64,000 nucleotides of DNA from an uncultured Gellertiella sp. (GCF_963457605.1 NZ_OY735139.1:682001-746000); one strand, 5' to 3'; counted from the stretch's first letter, positions 50,050 through 59,714 are shown. Numbers and translations are program-made. The notes: generated from the sequence alone by a model not told the origin.

Positions 50050-50070
50050 CCTGATGCGGCGATGGGATCG

Positions 50071-50526
50071 TTACGCGACAACGGACTTGCGGGGACGTCC
50101 GCCCCTTGCGCCATTCCGTCTCGACGAGGTCACCTTGGCGTCCGACGTCGCCTTCCCGCCTGCAGCACCCAGCCGCGCGGCCATCCAGCTGTTCGATCCG
50201 AACAGACCGTCCAGCAGGGCGGGCACAAAGAGATCCGCATCGAGATCCGGCCAGTGCATGCCAAGCCCCCCGGCTTCGATGACGACCGTGTTCAATTGCA
50301 ATGCACTGGCCCCTTGCAGACCCTGCAGTTTTTCAACGGGCAGGCCGACAAACGCGCCGCTGTCGAGGACAACAATGATGGCATGATGGTGAGGGTCGTA
50401 ACGGGCAGAGATGGCAGACGGACCATTCCGCGTCGTCAGACCTCGCCGCTTTGCGTCTTCAAAGGCAAGATCAGACATCTCCATGGATGCGTTCACAGGC
50501 TCTGCACAGGACATGTCGGACATCAT
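50071..50526 (-). CDS. DUF2442 domain protein with AT-hook-like tail
   Basis: The 151-residue protein has a DUF2442-like core (ISARYDPHHHAIIVVLDSGAFVGLPVEKLQGL, about 40-70; then a conserved Trp-Pro and DLFVPALLDGLFG). The C terminus is Ala/Arg/Gly-rich and ends GARGGRPRKSVVA, where GRPRK resembles an AT-hook. DUF2442 proteins often partner DUF4160 in toxin-antitoxin-like pairs; no such partner is next to it. It precedes the oxidoreductase by 21 bp. Confidence 0.7.
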   Translation of the reverse strand: MMSDMSCAEPVNASMEMSDLAFEDAKRRGLTTRNGPSAISARYDPHHHAIIVVLDSGAFVGLPVEKLQGLQGASALQLNTVVIEAGGLGMHWPDLDADLFVPALLDGLFGSNSWMAARLGAAGGKATSDAKVTSSRRNGARGGRPRKSVVA

Positions 50527-50662
50527 TCAGTCTCCTTGCGATCCTGCCTCAAGGCCAATTCCTGATTATATCCATATTTGCTTACAAACCGTCAGGATGC
50601 CAGTCCCTTTTTTGGCAAACCTTCGCAAGGTGGATCCGGTGTTTGCCAAAGTCCTGATACCA

Positions 50663-51187
50663 TCACCCCTCGGCCAGAATCATCGTCACCCTGCCGCAAT
50701 AGCGCTTCGAGACCGGGTTCATGTGGCGGGCGGCGTGGCCGGCATTGTATTTCAGCACCGTGGAACAGGTTTCTCCGCCGCCGAGTGTCTGGGCCATGGC
50801 GAGATATTTCATGCCGTAGCGCAGGTTGGTCTCGGGATCGTAGAGGCCCCTGGCGGGGCCGGAATAGCCCATCATCCGGGCGGTGGCGGGTTTGATCTGC
50901 ATCAGCCCGATCTCGCCCGCCGAGCCCCGCATTTTCGGATTGTAGTTGCTTTCGATGCGAATGATGGCATTGGCAAGCTCGGCATCAACGCCATTGGCGG
51001 CAGCATATTTGCCGATCAGCGCGCCATAGGGTGCGGCAAGGCTTGCCTGCCGGCTTTTCTGCGCCCTGATATCGTCAGGCTTCGGTGACAGGAAGGCCGG
51101 CCTGTGCGGGCCTTCGGCCAGAACAGGGGAAAATCCGGACAACAGAAGGCCGATGCATGCCGCAGCAGCTGAAAAACTCTTGATCAT
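50663..51187 (-). CDS. Secreted lytic transglycosylase (SLT domain)
   Basis: The 174-residue protein has a signal peptide (ending PVLAEG, about 25) and a compact SLT domain: catalytic Glu in IIRIESNYNP (about 85), GEIGLMQIKPATARMMGY, ETNLRYGMKYLA and a final YNAGH. It cleaves peptidoglycan glycan strands. The ATG at 51187 starts the signal peptide; ATG 51199 is possible. The upstream frame to 51349 lacks a ribosome site. Region 51200-51474 is otherwise empty. Confidence 0.9.
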   Translation of the reverse strand: MIKSFSAAAACIGLLLSGFSPVLAEGPHRPAFLSPKPDDIRAQKSRQASLAAPYGALIGKYAAANGVDAELANAIIRIESNYNPKMRGSAGEIGLMQIKPATARMMGYSGPARGLYDPETNLRYGMKYLAMAQTLGGGETCSTVLKYNAGHAARHMNPVSKRYCGRVTMILAEG

Positions 51188-51474
51188 CGGGGTAAACATC
51201 TCCGGGTCAGGGATATCGCGCCAAAGCCGCCTTTCGGCCTGGCCCTCGAAACGGCATTTTCTGGCCGGGCGCGCTTTGCCCGGATGCCGTGGGGAGTCCG
51301 ATCCCTCTCGTTTCAGATCACAGCCTTTCGCCAGCCCCTTGCGAGGCACGAAACCGGTTGCGGTTGAGGAGCGCTGTTAGACCAGCGCAATGGGGAAACA
51401 ATAGGGAATTACCGTGGCAGGGCGGTTTTTTCGGGAACCCGGGCCCTCGTCAGCCCGCTTCGCCAGCCCTGACC

Positions 51475-52236
51475 TCAGGCAAAACGCGGCAGCGCGGACA
51501 GCAGCCGGTGCAGGGTGTCGATGGTCGAGGCATCGGCGATGCCATCGACCAGTGCGGGCCGGAAATGCCGCTGGAAAGCCTCGATGTCGCCCGCCAGGCT
51601 GTCGGTAAATTCGCCTGTGATTTCGGTTCGATAGCCATAAAGCGACAGCATGGTCTGCAGTGCCTCGACCGGCTGGCCGCTATCGCCGCGCTGGAAGAAC
51701 CTGCCGCCGGTAATCGGAGCGGGTGCGACCCAGTGGCCGATGCCTGCCCGGCAGAGACTCTCCCACGGGAATTTTTCACCCGGATCGATCTTGCGCACCG
51801 GGGCAATATCGGAATGGGCGAGCACCCTTTCCGGGGCAATTGCCCAGCGGTTGACACAATCCCGACAGAGTTCGATCACCGCACCGATCTGCGCATCGGC
51901 AAAATCCGGCAGGCCGCCGCCATGGCCGGGATTGGTGATCTCGATGCCGATGGAGCGGGAATTGATGTCGGTTTCGCCCTGCCAGAAGCTCTTGCCCGCA
52001 TGCCAGGCCCGCAGGTTTTCCGGCACCAGCTGCACCACATCGCCGTTTTCGCAGACGACGTAATGGCAGGAAACTTCGCTTTCCTCCCGGCAGAGCCAGT
52101 CGATGGCCCCGGCTTCGGTCGGCATGCCGGTATAGTGGAGGATGATCATGTCGGGGCCATCGACATCGCGGCGTGGCCCGTGGTTCGGCGACGGCACCAC
52201 CGACGCGCGGCCAAAATCCGGGGCAAACAGCGTCAT
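51475..52236 (-). CDS. N-acetylmuramoyl-L-alanine amidase with peptidoglycan-binding domain
   Basis: The 253-residue protein has an amidase_2 domain (about 15-160) with zinc ligands in MIILHYTG (His) and LAHSDIAPVRKIDPG (His, Asp), and a C-terminal PG_binding_1 repeat (GDSGQPVEALQTMLSLYGY, about 180). No signal peptide is seen, so it may be cytoplasmic like AmpD and act on recycled muropeptides, or be exported otherwise. It overlaps the djlA-like stop by four bases. Confidence 0.9.
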   Translation of the reverse strand: MTLFAPDFGRASVVPSPNHGPRRDVDGPDMIILHYTGMPTEAGAIDWLCREESEVSCHYVVCENGDVVQLVPENLRAWHAGKSFWQGETDINSRSIGIEITNPGHGGGLPDFADAQIGAVIELCRDCVNRWAIAPERVLAHSDIAPVRKIDPGEKFPWESLCRAGIGHWVAPAPITGGRFFQRGDSGQPVEALQTMLSLYGYRTEITGEFTDSLAGDIEAFQRHFRPALVDGIADASTIDTLHRLLSALPRFA

Positions 52237-52943
52237 GCGGCGCGGCGTTCCCGCTCGATGGCCGCATAGGCGGCGTTGAGCTGCGCCATGCGGTCATTGG
52301 CAATCGCGTGGAACTCGCTCGGGACGCCCCGTGCGATCAGGCGGTCGGGATGATGCTCGGAGACCAGCACGCGGTAATGCTTGCGGATCACGGCGAAATC
52401 GTCCGACGGCGAGACACCCAGCACATGGTAGGGATCGCGGCCCTCGACATAGACATGCCGGGCGGTGATGCGGGCAAAATGCGCCTCGCCGATGCCGAAG
52501 ATCTCGGCAACCCGGTTGAGGAAGGCATATTCCGCCTCGTGGATCACGCCATCGGCCTTGGCGATATGGAACAGCCCGTCGATGACATCTTCCAGCACCG
52601 GGCAATTGTGCCTGCAGGTCGAGCAAAGCCCGGCCAGCCGCTCGGCATAGGCCTCGAACCCCGCCACGTCCTGGCGGGCGAGATTGTAGAGGCGGGCGAC
52701 ATTGCGGGCCTCTTCCGGCGGAAATTCGAAGATCCGGCGGAAGGCATCCACTTCAGCCTCGCTGACCACCCCGTCGGCCTTGGCCATCTTGGCCGACAGC
52801 GCGATGATGGCCACCGAAAACGCCACCTTGCGCCGCGTCTCCGGATCTCCCTCGAACACGGTGCGGATGGCTTCGATCATGGCTGACAAGGCGTTGCTGG
52901 CGGTGTCAGCAACCGCACCCAGCAATTTTTCCCAGGTATTCAT
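52233..52943 (-). CDS. DjlA-like J-domain protein with TerB domain
   Basis: The 236-residue protein has an N-terminal TerB-like helical domain (KVAFSVAIIALSAKMAKADGVVSEAEVDAF, about 40-70) and a C-terminal J domain with DPYHVLGVSP and the HPD motif in SEHHPDRLI (about 205). J domains stimulate DnaK. Unlike E. coli DjlA no N-terminal membrane anchor is visible. Coupled to the amidase (ATGA), a link to cell-wall recycling is inferred only from this. Confidence 0.88.
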   Translation of the reverse strand: MNTWEKLLGAVADTASNALSAMIEAIRTVFEGDPETRRKVAFSVAIIALSAKMAKADGVVSEAEVDAFRRIFEFPPEEARNVARLYNLARQDVAGFEAYAERLAGLCSTCRHNCPVLEDVIDGLFHIAKADGVIHEAEYAFLNRVAEIFGIGEAHFARITARHVYVEGRDPYHVLGVSPSDDFAVIRKHYRVLVSEHHPDRLIARGVPSEFHAIANDRMAQLNAAYAAIERERRAA

Positions 52944-53358
52944 CGGCATCTCAAGCGTTGCAATCGGGGCGTTGAAGCATGATCAAGTTTTCTGCTGCAT
53001 TGCAAGAAAAATTGACCCTGTCAGGCAGCAGCGGACTTCACTTTTGTCTTACCATTCCCTCCAGACGACAACCATTTCATTTTCTTCACGCATGCATCAG
53101 CGCGGCAAATTCAGGCCTTTGCGCCCCGGCGGCGGCAGGATGCCCTCGCCGTTTTCGGCCCCCATTCCATTGCATATCAAAAATGAAACGATTTTATTGA
53201 CAGTTCGGATCGCCACGCTGGTCCTGCCCCGCAGAAAGGCGGGAATTTCGTAAAATCGTCCCTTTACAGCGCTGGATCTCTGTCGCATCCATCTCCCACG
53301 AATTTTGCTGCGTGCGCCCCCGCCCGAGCCGGGTGACCGGGGTGCCAAAGGAGGACGA

Positions 53359-54570
53359 ATGGCCAAACAGAAAGTCGCAATGCTGACCGCCGGTGGACTG
53401 GCACCCTGCCTGTCTTCCGCCGTGGGCGGATTGATCGAGCGCTACAGCGACGTGGCACCCGATATCGAGCTTGTCGCCTACCGTTCCGGCTATCAGGGCT
53501 TGCTTCTGGCCGACCGCATCGAGATCACCGCCGACATGCGCGAAAAGGCCTATCTTCTCCACCGCTACGGCGGCTCGCCGATCGGCAACAGCCGCGTCAA
53601 GCTAACCAATGCCGCCGATTGCGCCAAGCGCGGGCTGGTCAAGGAGGGTGTGAACCCGCTGAAGGCCGCAGCCGAGCAGCTGGCCGCCGACGGCATCACC
53701 ATTCTCCACACCATCGGCGGCGACGACACCAACACCACCGCTGCCGACCTTGCCGCCTATCTCGGTGCCAACGGCTATGACCTGACGGTTGTCGGTCTGC
53801 CGAAGACCGTCGACAATGACGTGGTGCCGATCCGCCAGTCGCTCGGGGCCTGGACCGCCGCCGAAGTCGGTGCCGGTTTCTTCGACCATGTCAGCAACGA
53901 ACAGAGCGCCGCGCCGCGCACCCTCGTCGTGCATGAAGTCATGGGCCGTCATTGCGGCTGGCTGACGGCGGCGACCGCCAAGGCCTATGTCGAGAAGACC
54001 CGCCACAATGCCTATGTGGAAGGGATGATGATGAACACCCAGATGAAGAATATTGACGGGCTCTACCTGCCCGAAATGGCCTTCAACCTGGCCGAAGAGG
54101 CCGAACGGCTGAAGAAGACCATGGATGACGCCGGCTTCGTCACCGTTTTCGTCTCGGAAGGGGCCTGCCTTGATGCCATCGTCAGCGAGCGGGAAGCCGC
54201 CGGCGAAACCGTCAAGCGCGACGCTTTCGGCCATGTGAAGATCGACACGATCAATGTCGGCAACTGGTTTTCGAAGCAATTTGCCGCCCTGCTCGGTGCA
54301 GAGCGTGCAATGGTGCAGAAATCAGGCTATTATGCCCGCTCGGCACCCGCCAATGTCGACGACCTCCGCCTGATCCAGAGCATGGTCGATCTCGCGGTCG
54401 AAAGTGCCCTGAACAAGGTCTCGGGCGTCACCGGCCATGATGAAGGCCAGAATGGCAAGCTGCGCACCATCGAATTCCCGCGCATCAAGGGCGGCAAGCA
54501 TTTCGATCTCCAGACGCCCTGGTTCGGCGAATTGATGGATCACATCGGCCAGGACTTCCGGAAGGCCTGA
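53359..54570 (+). CDS. pfp: Pyrophosphate-dependent 6-phosphofructokinase
   Basis: The 403-residue enzyme interconverts fructose-6-phosphate and fructose-1,6-bisphosphate. HTIGGDDTNTTAAD (about 105) has Asp where ATP enzymes have Gly, and GLPKTVDNDV has the Lys diagnostic for PPi use; EVMGRHCGWL and the N-terminal MLTAGGLAPC are also present. The ribosome site AAAGGAGG is ideal. The 415-bp gap before it (52944-53358) holds no gene; TTGACA at 53197 is a possible -35. Confidence 0.95.
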   Translation: MAKQKVAMLTAGGLAPCLSSAVGGLIERYSDVAPDIELVAYRSGYQGLLLADRIEITADMREKAYLLHRYGGSPIGNSRVKLTNAADCAKRGLVKEGVNPLKAAAEQLAADGITILHTIGGDDTNTTAADLAAYLGANGYDLTVVGLPKTVDNDVVPIRQSLGAWTAAEVGAGFFDHVSNEQSAAPRTLVVHEVMGRHCGWLTAATAKAYVEKTRHNAYVEGMMMNTQMKNIDGLYLPEMAFNLAEEAERLKKTMDDAGFVTVFVSEGACLDAIVSEREAAGETVKRDAFGHVKIDTINVGNWFSKQFAALLGAERAMVQKSGYYARSAPANVDDLRLIQSMVDLAVESALNKVSGVTGHDEGQNGKLRTIEFPRIKGGKHFDLQTPWFGELMDHIGQDFRKA

Positions 54571-54644
54571 TCGACATCGCACGACGCGAGCGCCCGTAAG
54601 CGGGCCTCGCGACATAACGGGATGCAAACAGGAAAGGAGAGGAC

Positions 54645-55277
54645 ATGACGACAGGAATGGGCATTTTCTTTGCCCTGTTTGCATGCCTCGTCCTCGCCTG
54701 GCCCTCCGACCGGGCGCGTCGCCTGAGTGATTTCGGGCTGGGCGGGCCATTTGCCATTGCGGCTGCCCTTGTCGGCTGGGTCCTGTCCAGTCTGGCGCTG
54801 ATGGCGCTGCCGCTGCTGGCCGCCTGGCTGGTGATGAAGCTTGTGCCCGACGGCCTGTTTGTCTGGCGCTGGGCGGGCATTGCCGTGCTGTTCTGGCTGG
54901 CGACATCAGGCAAATTGACCCCCGCCCTTGCCTACCGTCCCATGGCTGCCAATGACAATGCGGCAGTGAAGGGCTTTTTGCGCACCATCCTGCATATGAC
55001 GGTGCAGGGCTACAATGTGCGGCTGGCGCTTGTTGTCGCAGCCCTCGCCCCGCAATTTCTGGATTCCGACGCGGCGGCAGAGCCGCAAATTCTGTTCGCG
55101 GGCCTGTTGTTTTCAGCATTTTCACTGCTTTCAGCCACCTATTTCGGCCTGTTTCCGCTCAATGCGCATCGATTTCTGAATGTTCTCCCGGCGCGGCGCA
55201 AAGCCTTGAAAACCGGGATGAATGCCTTTCACCAGCATGGCCAGACCCGCATCAGCTACCGCCGCCAGGCGGCCTGA
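54645..55277 (+). CDS. Multi-pass membrane protein, unknown function
   Basis: The 210-residue protein has about five hydrophobic segments (about 3-18, 35-60, 70-85, 120-138, 150-170), a cytoplasmic loop with GKLTPALAYRPMAAND, and a basic tail. The ribosome site AAAGGAGAGG is good. It resembles LysE-type exporters in topology only; I do not recognise the family. A hairpin GCGAG...CTCGC (54586-54610) lies between it and pfp, without a T-run, so partial read-through from pfp is possible. Confidence 0.75.
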   Translation: MTTGMGIFFALFACLVLAWPSDRARRLSDFGLGGPFAIAAALVGWVLSSLALMALPLLAAWLVMKLVPDGLFVWRWAGIAVLFWLATSGKLTPALAYRPMAANDNAAVKGFLRTILHMTVQGYNVRLALVVAALAPQFLDSDAAAEPQILFAGLLFSAFSLLSATYFGLFPLNAHRFLNVLPARRKALKTGMNAFHQHGQTRISYRRQAA

Positions 55278-55404
55278 AACCGGGCTGAAAGGGCGCGGCA
55301 GCTTGCGATCAGGGTGCAAATCGGTTAACACGGGCCATCTTTTGAAACGGTTTCTTGCGGTCTGTTAAGGATCGAAGGAGCCCTCATTCGGGGAAAACAA
55401 CTGC

Positions 55405-56583
55405 ATGGCAGTCAATCGATATGCCGGTCTGAAGGGCCCCATCCTGCTCGCGACCGCACTATCCGCCACGCTTGGTGGCTGCGCCAGCGTCGACTATACC
55501 AAGGTCGCCGAACAGAAGCGCCTGCACCAGGTCGTGCCGATGCCGAAGGCCGCGACGGAAACGGCCTATGCCATGCCGGGCGCACCCGTATCGGGTGTTG
55601 CGGTGAAGGGCCTGGCCGCGGCTCCCGTGCAGACTGCGGCCCTTCCTGCCGTTGGCACGGCAGGCGTAGCCCCCCGTGCTCCCGATCCGGCGCTGGTGGC
55701 GCTTGCCGCCGCGACGGCCCCGGGCGGTGTGGCACCTGTCGGCACCCAGCCGATGGTGTCGGGCCAGCCGGTGCTGATGCAGCCGATCATCGGTGCGTCC
55801 GCTTCTGCCAATCCGCTGACGCCGTCCAATACCACTGCGGGACCGGAACTTGCCTATGCCGCACCGGCACTGGTGGCCCTGCCGCAGCCGCGCCCCGACA
55901 TCATCGAAGCCGCCAATACGCTGCCGAATATTCCGACGCCGCTGGAAGAGGCCGCTGCTGCTGCCGCTGCCACCCAGGTAAAGCCGCAAAGCTCCGCCGA
56001 AAAGGATGTGCAACTCCTCGAACAGCGGCTTGCCAGTGCCGAACCCGCACCCGGCGACCTCAACCCGCTGATGACCACGGATATTGCCATTCCGACACCG
56101 CGCCCCGATAACCAGGGCCAGAGCCTTGGACTTGAGGCCTATGCCCAGACGCCGTCCATGCTGGCGCTTGACGGTTTCGACACCAGCGGCCCCAAGCAGC
56201 TTGACCAGCTCGACGAGACAGGCCCGACGCTGGCCCCGAGCGCCAGGCTGCAGGGCCTGATCCACAAATATGCCATGCTCTATCAGGTACCGGAAGCACT
56301 GGTTCAGCGTGTGGTGCGCCGCGAGAGCACCTATAATCCGCGCGCCTATCACAGCGGCAATTACGGCCTGATGCAGATCCGCTACAACACGGCCCGCTCG
56401 CTTGGCTACAATGGCCCGCCCTCCGGCCTGTTCGACGCCGAAACCAACCTGAAATATGCGGTGAAATACCTGCGCGGTGCCTTCATGGTCGCGGAAAACA
56501 ACCATGACAACGCGGTCCGGCTTTATGCCCGCGGCTATTATTACGACGCCAAGCGCAAGGGGTTGCTGGCGCAGATCCAGTAA
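55405..56583 (+). CDS. Lipoprotein lytic transglycosylase (SLT domain)
   Basis: The 392-residue protein has a lipobox LGGC (Cys about 27), a long Ala/Pro-rich linker (about 60-270) and a C-terminal SLT domain: catalytic Glu in VVRRESTYNP (about 302), GNYGLMQIRYNTARSLGY, ETNLKYAVKYLRGA. The linker would let it reach across the periplasm. It is followed by a clear terminator at 56607. Confidence 0.9.
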   Translation: MAVNRYAGLKGPILLATALSATLGGCASVDYTKVAEQKRLHQVVPMPKAATETAYAMPGAPVSGVAVKGLAAAPVQTAALPAVGTAGVAPRAPDPALVALAAATAPGGVAPVGTQPMVSGQPVLMQPIIGASASANPLTPSNTTAGPELAYAAPALVALPQPRPDIIEAANTLPNIPTPLEEAAAAAAATQVKPQSSAEKDVQLLEQRLASAEPAPGDLNPLMTTDIAIPTPRPDNQGQSLGLEAYAQTPSMLALDGFDTSGPKQLDQLDETGPTLAPSARLQGLIHKYAMLYQVPEALVQRVVRRESTYNPRAYHSGNYGLMQIRYNTARSLGYNGPPSGLFDAETNLKYAVKYLRGAFMVAENNHDNAVRLYARGYYYDAKRKGLLAQIQ

Positions 56584-56606
56584 TCAAGCATCGTGCCGAG
56601 ATCTGC

Positions 56607-56631
56607 AAACGGGCCCTTTCGGGCCCGTTTT
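56607..56631 (+). terminator. Rho-independent terminator of the SLT lipoprotein gene
   Basis: Perfect 10-bp stem AAACGGGCCC (56607-56616) / GGGCCCGTTT (56621-56630), TTTC loop, T-rich end. Being symmetric, it may also serve the convergent beta-lactamase-like gene. Confidence 0.92.
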
Positions 56632-56662
56632 CGCGTTGCCGGATCACGATGGCGACCCAGGG

Positions 56663-58024
56663 TTACCGGACCGTATCCACCACGGCCTTGACCAGTTGCT
56701 GCGGGAGATAGCCAAGCTTTTCCGGCGTCAGGCCCATGCGCAGCACCACCAGCTTGCGCGACGGGATGATGGCGATGCTCTGGCCGTCGTGCCCCTGCAT
56801 CCAGATCGTGTCCTGTGGCAGGCTGAACGCAGAATTTGGCTGATCGCCGGGCCCCTCGAACCAGGTTTGCGCCTGGCTGTAGGCGCCGTTGGACGCCCGG
56901 GATGGCGTGTGGATCGCCTTGATGAAATCAGGGCCGAGCAGCGTCTCGCCCTTCCAAACCCCATCCTGCAGCAGCATCTGGGCAAAACGGCCCCAGTCGC
57001 GTGCGGTCGCATAGAGATAGGATCCGCCGACGAAAGTGCCGGCCACATCGGTTTCCAGCGTGGCGCTTGCCATGCCGAGCGGCCCGAACAGCGCCTTCGA
57101 CGGATAGGAAACCGCCATCGCGGGATCGGCGAGCCGGTTCATCCAGATCCGCGCGATCACCACGCTGGTGCCGGTCGAATAGTTGAACTTCGTGCCCGGC
57201 CCGGCATCCTGGGTCTGCCCGGCGGTAAAGCCCGCCATGTCGGGCTGGAGAAACAGCATGCGGGTGACGTCGCTGACATCCCCATAATCCTCGTTGAAGC
57301 GCAACCCGCTTTCCATGCCCGTAAGGTCACGGAGGTGGATTTCCCTGCGGCTGTCGCCGTCCCATTCCGGCAGCAGATGCTGGTCATCAAGTCCAAGCTT
57401 GCCCTCCTGCATCAGCCGGCCCGCAATCGCCGCGTTGACCGTCTTGGTCATCGACCAGCCGAGCAGCGGCGTTTCGCGGTCAAAGCCCGGCCCATAGGTC
57501 TCGCCGATGATCCGGCCGTCGTGCAGCACCAGAATGGCCCGCATCCCCGGTCCCTGAAGGCTGGCATCGCCAAGCGCGGCCTGCAGCGCCGGATCGGTTT
57601 CCGCAGGATCATTGCCGTCAGGCCAGGCACCTGCGCCGGGTCTGGGCAAGGGTGCGGGTCCCCCGGGCAGGGCAGCAAGCGAGGCCGCGTCATAGCCGGC
57701 CGGCAGGCTGGTACAGCCAAGCCCGTCGCGATAGATGGACTGCCCCAGGGCAAAGAAGCCGAACATATGGGCGGTGACCGTCTTTTCGGCCTCATCGACA
57801 TCGACGGTCACAAATTTCAGCAGCGGGTTGCCGGGCGCCTGAACATCGACCGCCAGCACCTGTTTCGGATCGCGTCCGGCAAGGAACCGGTTGGAACAGA
57901 CGATCTTGGCACTGTAGCTGTCGGCAACCAGCAACAGGTCCGGTGGCGCAAGCGCCAGCCAGGCGGCAACACCCGCCACCAGAAGGATCACCAGCAAGAC
58001 CAGGCCGCGGATCAGTTTTCTCAT
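56663..58024 (-). CDS. Serine beta-lactamase-fold hydrolase, membrane-anchored
   Basis: The 453-residue protein has an N-terminal membrane anchor (about 7-27) and a beta-lactamase (class C/PBP4*-like) domain: SxxK in LLGWSMTKTVNAAI (about 215), YST in KFNYSTGTSVV (about 290) and a HDG block (MQGHDGQSIAI, about 420) in the KTG position. Such proteins are often esterases or D-aminopeptidases, not antibiotic lactamases. The ATG at 58024 has GGGGGGAAGG upstream. Confidence 0.88.
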   Translation of the reverse strand: MRKLIRGLVLLVILLVAGVAAWLALAPPDLLLVADSYSAKIVCSNRFLAGRDPKQVLAVDVQAPGNPLLKFVTVDVDEAEKTVTAHMFGFFALGQSIYRDGLGCTSLPAGYDAASLAALPGGPAPLPRPGAGAWPDGNDPAETDPALQAALGDASLQGPGMRAILVLHDGRIIGETYGPGFDRETPLLGWSMTKTVNAAIAGRLMQEGKLGLDDQHLLPEWDGDSRREIHLRDLTGMESGLRFNEDYGDVSDVTRMLFLQPDMAGFTAGQTQDAGPGTKFNYSTGTSVVIARIWMNRLADPAMAVSYPSKALFGPLGMASATLETDVAGTFVGGSYLYATARDWGRFAQMLLQDGVWKGETLLGPDFIKAIHTPSRASNGAYSQAQTWFEGPGDQPNSAFSLPQDTIWMQGHDGQSIAIIPSRKLVVLRMGLTPEKLGYLPQQLVKAVVDTVR

Positions 58025-58148
58025 CGCCTTCCCCCCCGTTTCCGTCCGGGAAATGAAGCAGGAATTCAGCGGAACCGAAAGCGAAAGATGCGCGGAGGCT
58101 GATCGCTGCACAGCTTTGCCGTGCGCAATCGTGCCGGCAGGCTGGCGA

Positions 58149-59714
58149 TCACCGGGCGATCCCAGCCGCCTGCCTGTCCCTTTGCCCGTCGAAAAAGGCC
58201 TGGACCTGATCGGCAGGCATTGGCCGTGCGAACAGGAAGCCCTGCGCTTCGGAAAGACCCAGACCGCGGACGAAATCCATCTGGCCTTCGGTTTCGATAC
58301 CTTCGATGGTGGTCGAGACATTGAAGGTGTCGCCGAGCCGGGCGATCAGGTCGACCAGTTCGCCATCCCGCCGGTCGGCCAGCATGGCGCGGGCAAAGGA
58401 CCGGTCGATCTTCAACTGGTCGAGCGGGAAGTTCTTCAGATGGCTGATCGAGGAAAAGCCGGTGCCGAAATCGTCCAGCGCGATGCGCACGCCGAGGGCC
58501 CGCAGCGCCGCCAGGCTTTCGCTGAGAGATTCGATGTCGATGGTAAACAGCGATTCCGTCACCTCGATGGTCAGCCGTCCCGGTGCCAGCCGCGCCTCGC
58601 GCAGGCAGGTCTGGACGAAATCGACAAAGCTGCGATCCTTGAACTGGTCGCCCGCGACATTGACCGCGACGCCCGTCGGTGACGGCCACTTTGCCGCCTC
58701 CAGACAGGCCGCCCGCATCACCCAGCGGCCAAGCGGCACGATGACGCCGGACCGCTCGGCGAGCGGAATAAAGGTTTGCGGCGGCAGCATGCCCTTTTCA
58801 GGGTGATTCCAGCGCACCAGCGCCTCGAAAGACCGGATGGCCCCCGTCTCCACCCCGACGATTGGCTGGTATTCGAGAAAGAATTCCTCATCCGCCAGCG
58901 CCTTGGCAAGATCGCGCTCCAGCTCGATCTTCAGCAGCGACTGGGCAGCCAGCATTTCGGTAAAGAACACATGGGCAGAGCCTGCGGTCTCCTTGGCCTT
59001 GTAGAGCGCGAGATCGGCGCGCTTCAGCGAATCCGCCAGTCCCTCGTCACCGACCCGGAGAAAGGCGATGCCGATGCTGACCCCGGCCCCCACGCGGCCC
59101 TTGGCGAGATTATAGGGACGCGACACGTCCATCTCCACCCGGAAGCAGAACATGTCGATGTCATAATGGCTGTCGGGATCGTCCATCAGGATGACGAATT
59201 CGTCGCCACCGAGCCGGTAGAGGCGGTCGCCATCGCGCAGCAGCCCTTCCAGCCGGCGGGCAAGCGCCACCAGCAATTCATCACCGGCATCATGGCCCAG
59301 CGTGTCATTGACAAACTTGAACCGGTCGAGATCGAGCAGCAACAGCGCCTGTTGCGGCAGCTCGGGCCGCGCCAGAATCGCCTCGACATCTTCCTTGAGC
59401 GCCAGCCGGTTGTGAAGCCCGGTAAGGGGATCATGCCGCGCCTCGTCCATCAGGGTGGTCTCGCGGACGGCCATCCGTTCGCGCAGGGCCTGAACGCGCA
59501 GTTCGGCCCGCCGCCAGCCGTAGCCGAGGCCGCCGATGGCAAGCGGCATGATCGCGAGGCTCGCGAGGACCGCGCTGCCCGGACCGCATCCGGCAGCGCC
59601 ATTGTTCAAGATCCCGTCCCTCAACGCGAGGGCGGTGGGGACCATCATGGCCAATGCCGAACAGCCAAGGGCAAAACGCCCGGGATTGCCCGGCAGAAAC
59701 GCATTTAACGTCAT
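58149..59714 (-). CDS. Diguanylate cyclase/phosphodiesterase (GGDEF-EAL)
   Basis: The 521-residue protein has two N-terminal membrane helices (about 13-30, 45-62), then a GGDEF domain with intact active site RLGGDEFVIL (about 187) and an EAL domain with FEALVRW (about 300), VNVAGDQF, EVTES, DDFGTGFSS, LKIDRSF and EAQGFLFARPMP. Both catalytic sets look complete, so c-di-GMP synthesis and hydrolysis are both possible. The ATG at 59714 precedes the first helix; the upstream frame to 59753 is less likely. Confidence 0.93.
   Translation of the reverse strand: MTLNAFLPGNPGRFALGCSALAMMVPTALALRDGILNNGAAGCGPGSAVLASLAIMPLAIGGLGYGWRRAELRVQALRERMAVRETTLMDEARHDPLTGLHNRLALKEDVEAILARPELPQQALLLLDLDRFKFVNDTLGHDAGDELLVALARRLEGLLRDGDRLYRLGGDEFVILMDDPDSHYDIDMFCFRVEMDVSRPYNLAKGRVGAGVSIGIAFLRVGDEGLADSLKRADLALYKAKETAGSAHVFFTEMLAAQSLLKIELERDLAKALADEEFFLEYQPIVGVETGAIRSFEALVRWNHPEKGMLPPQTFIPLAERSGVIVPLGRWVMRAACLEAAKWPSPTGVAVNVAGDQFKDRSFVDFVQTCLREARLAPGRLTIEVTESLFTIDIESLSESLAALRALGVRIALDDFGTGFSSISHLKNFPLDQLKIDRSFARAMLADRRDGELVDLIARLGDTFNVSTTIEGIETEGQMDFVRGLGLSEAQGFLFARPMPADQVQAFFDGQRDRQAAGIAR

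Noticed and set aside
53097-53366. Minus-strand frame upstream of pfp
   Set aside because: It covers the pfp ribosome site and leader, has no recognisable domain, and its composition is that of noncoding DNA.
56663-58024. Antibiotic resistance beta-lactamase
   Set aside because: The beta-lactamase fold with SMTK is shared by esterases and peptidases; the membrane anchor and motif set fit that wider family, so resistance is not claimed.
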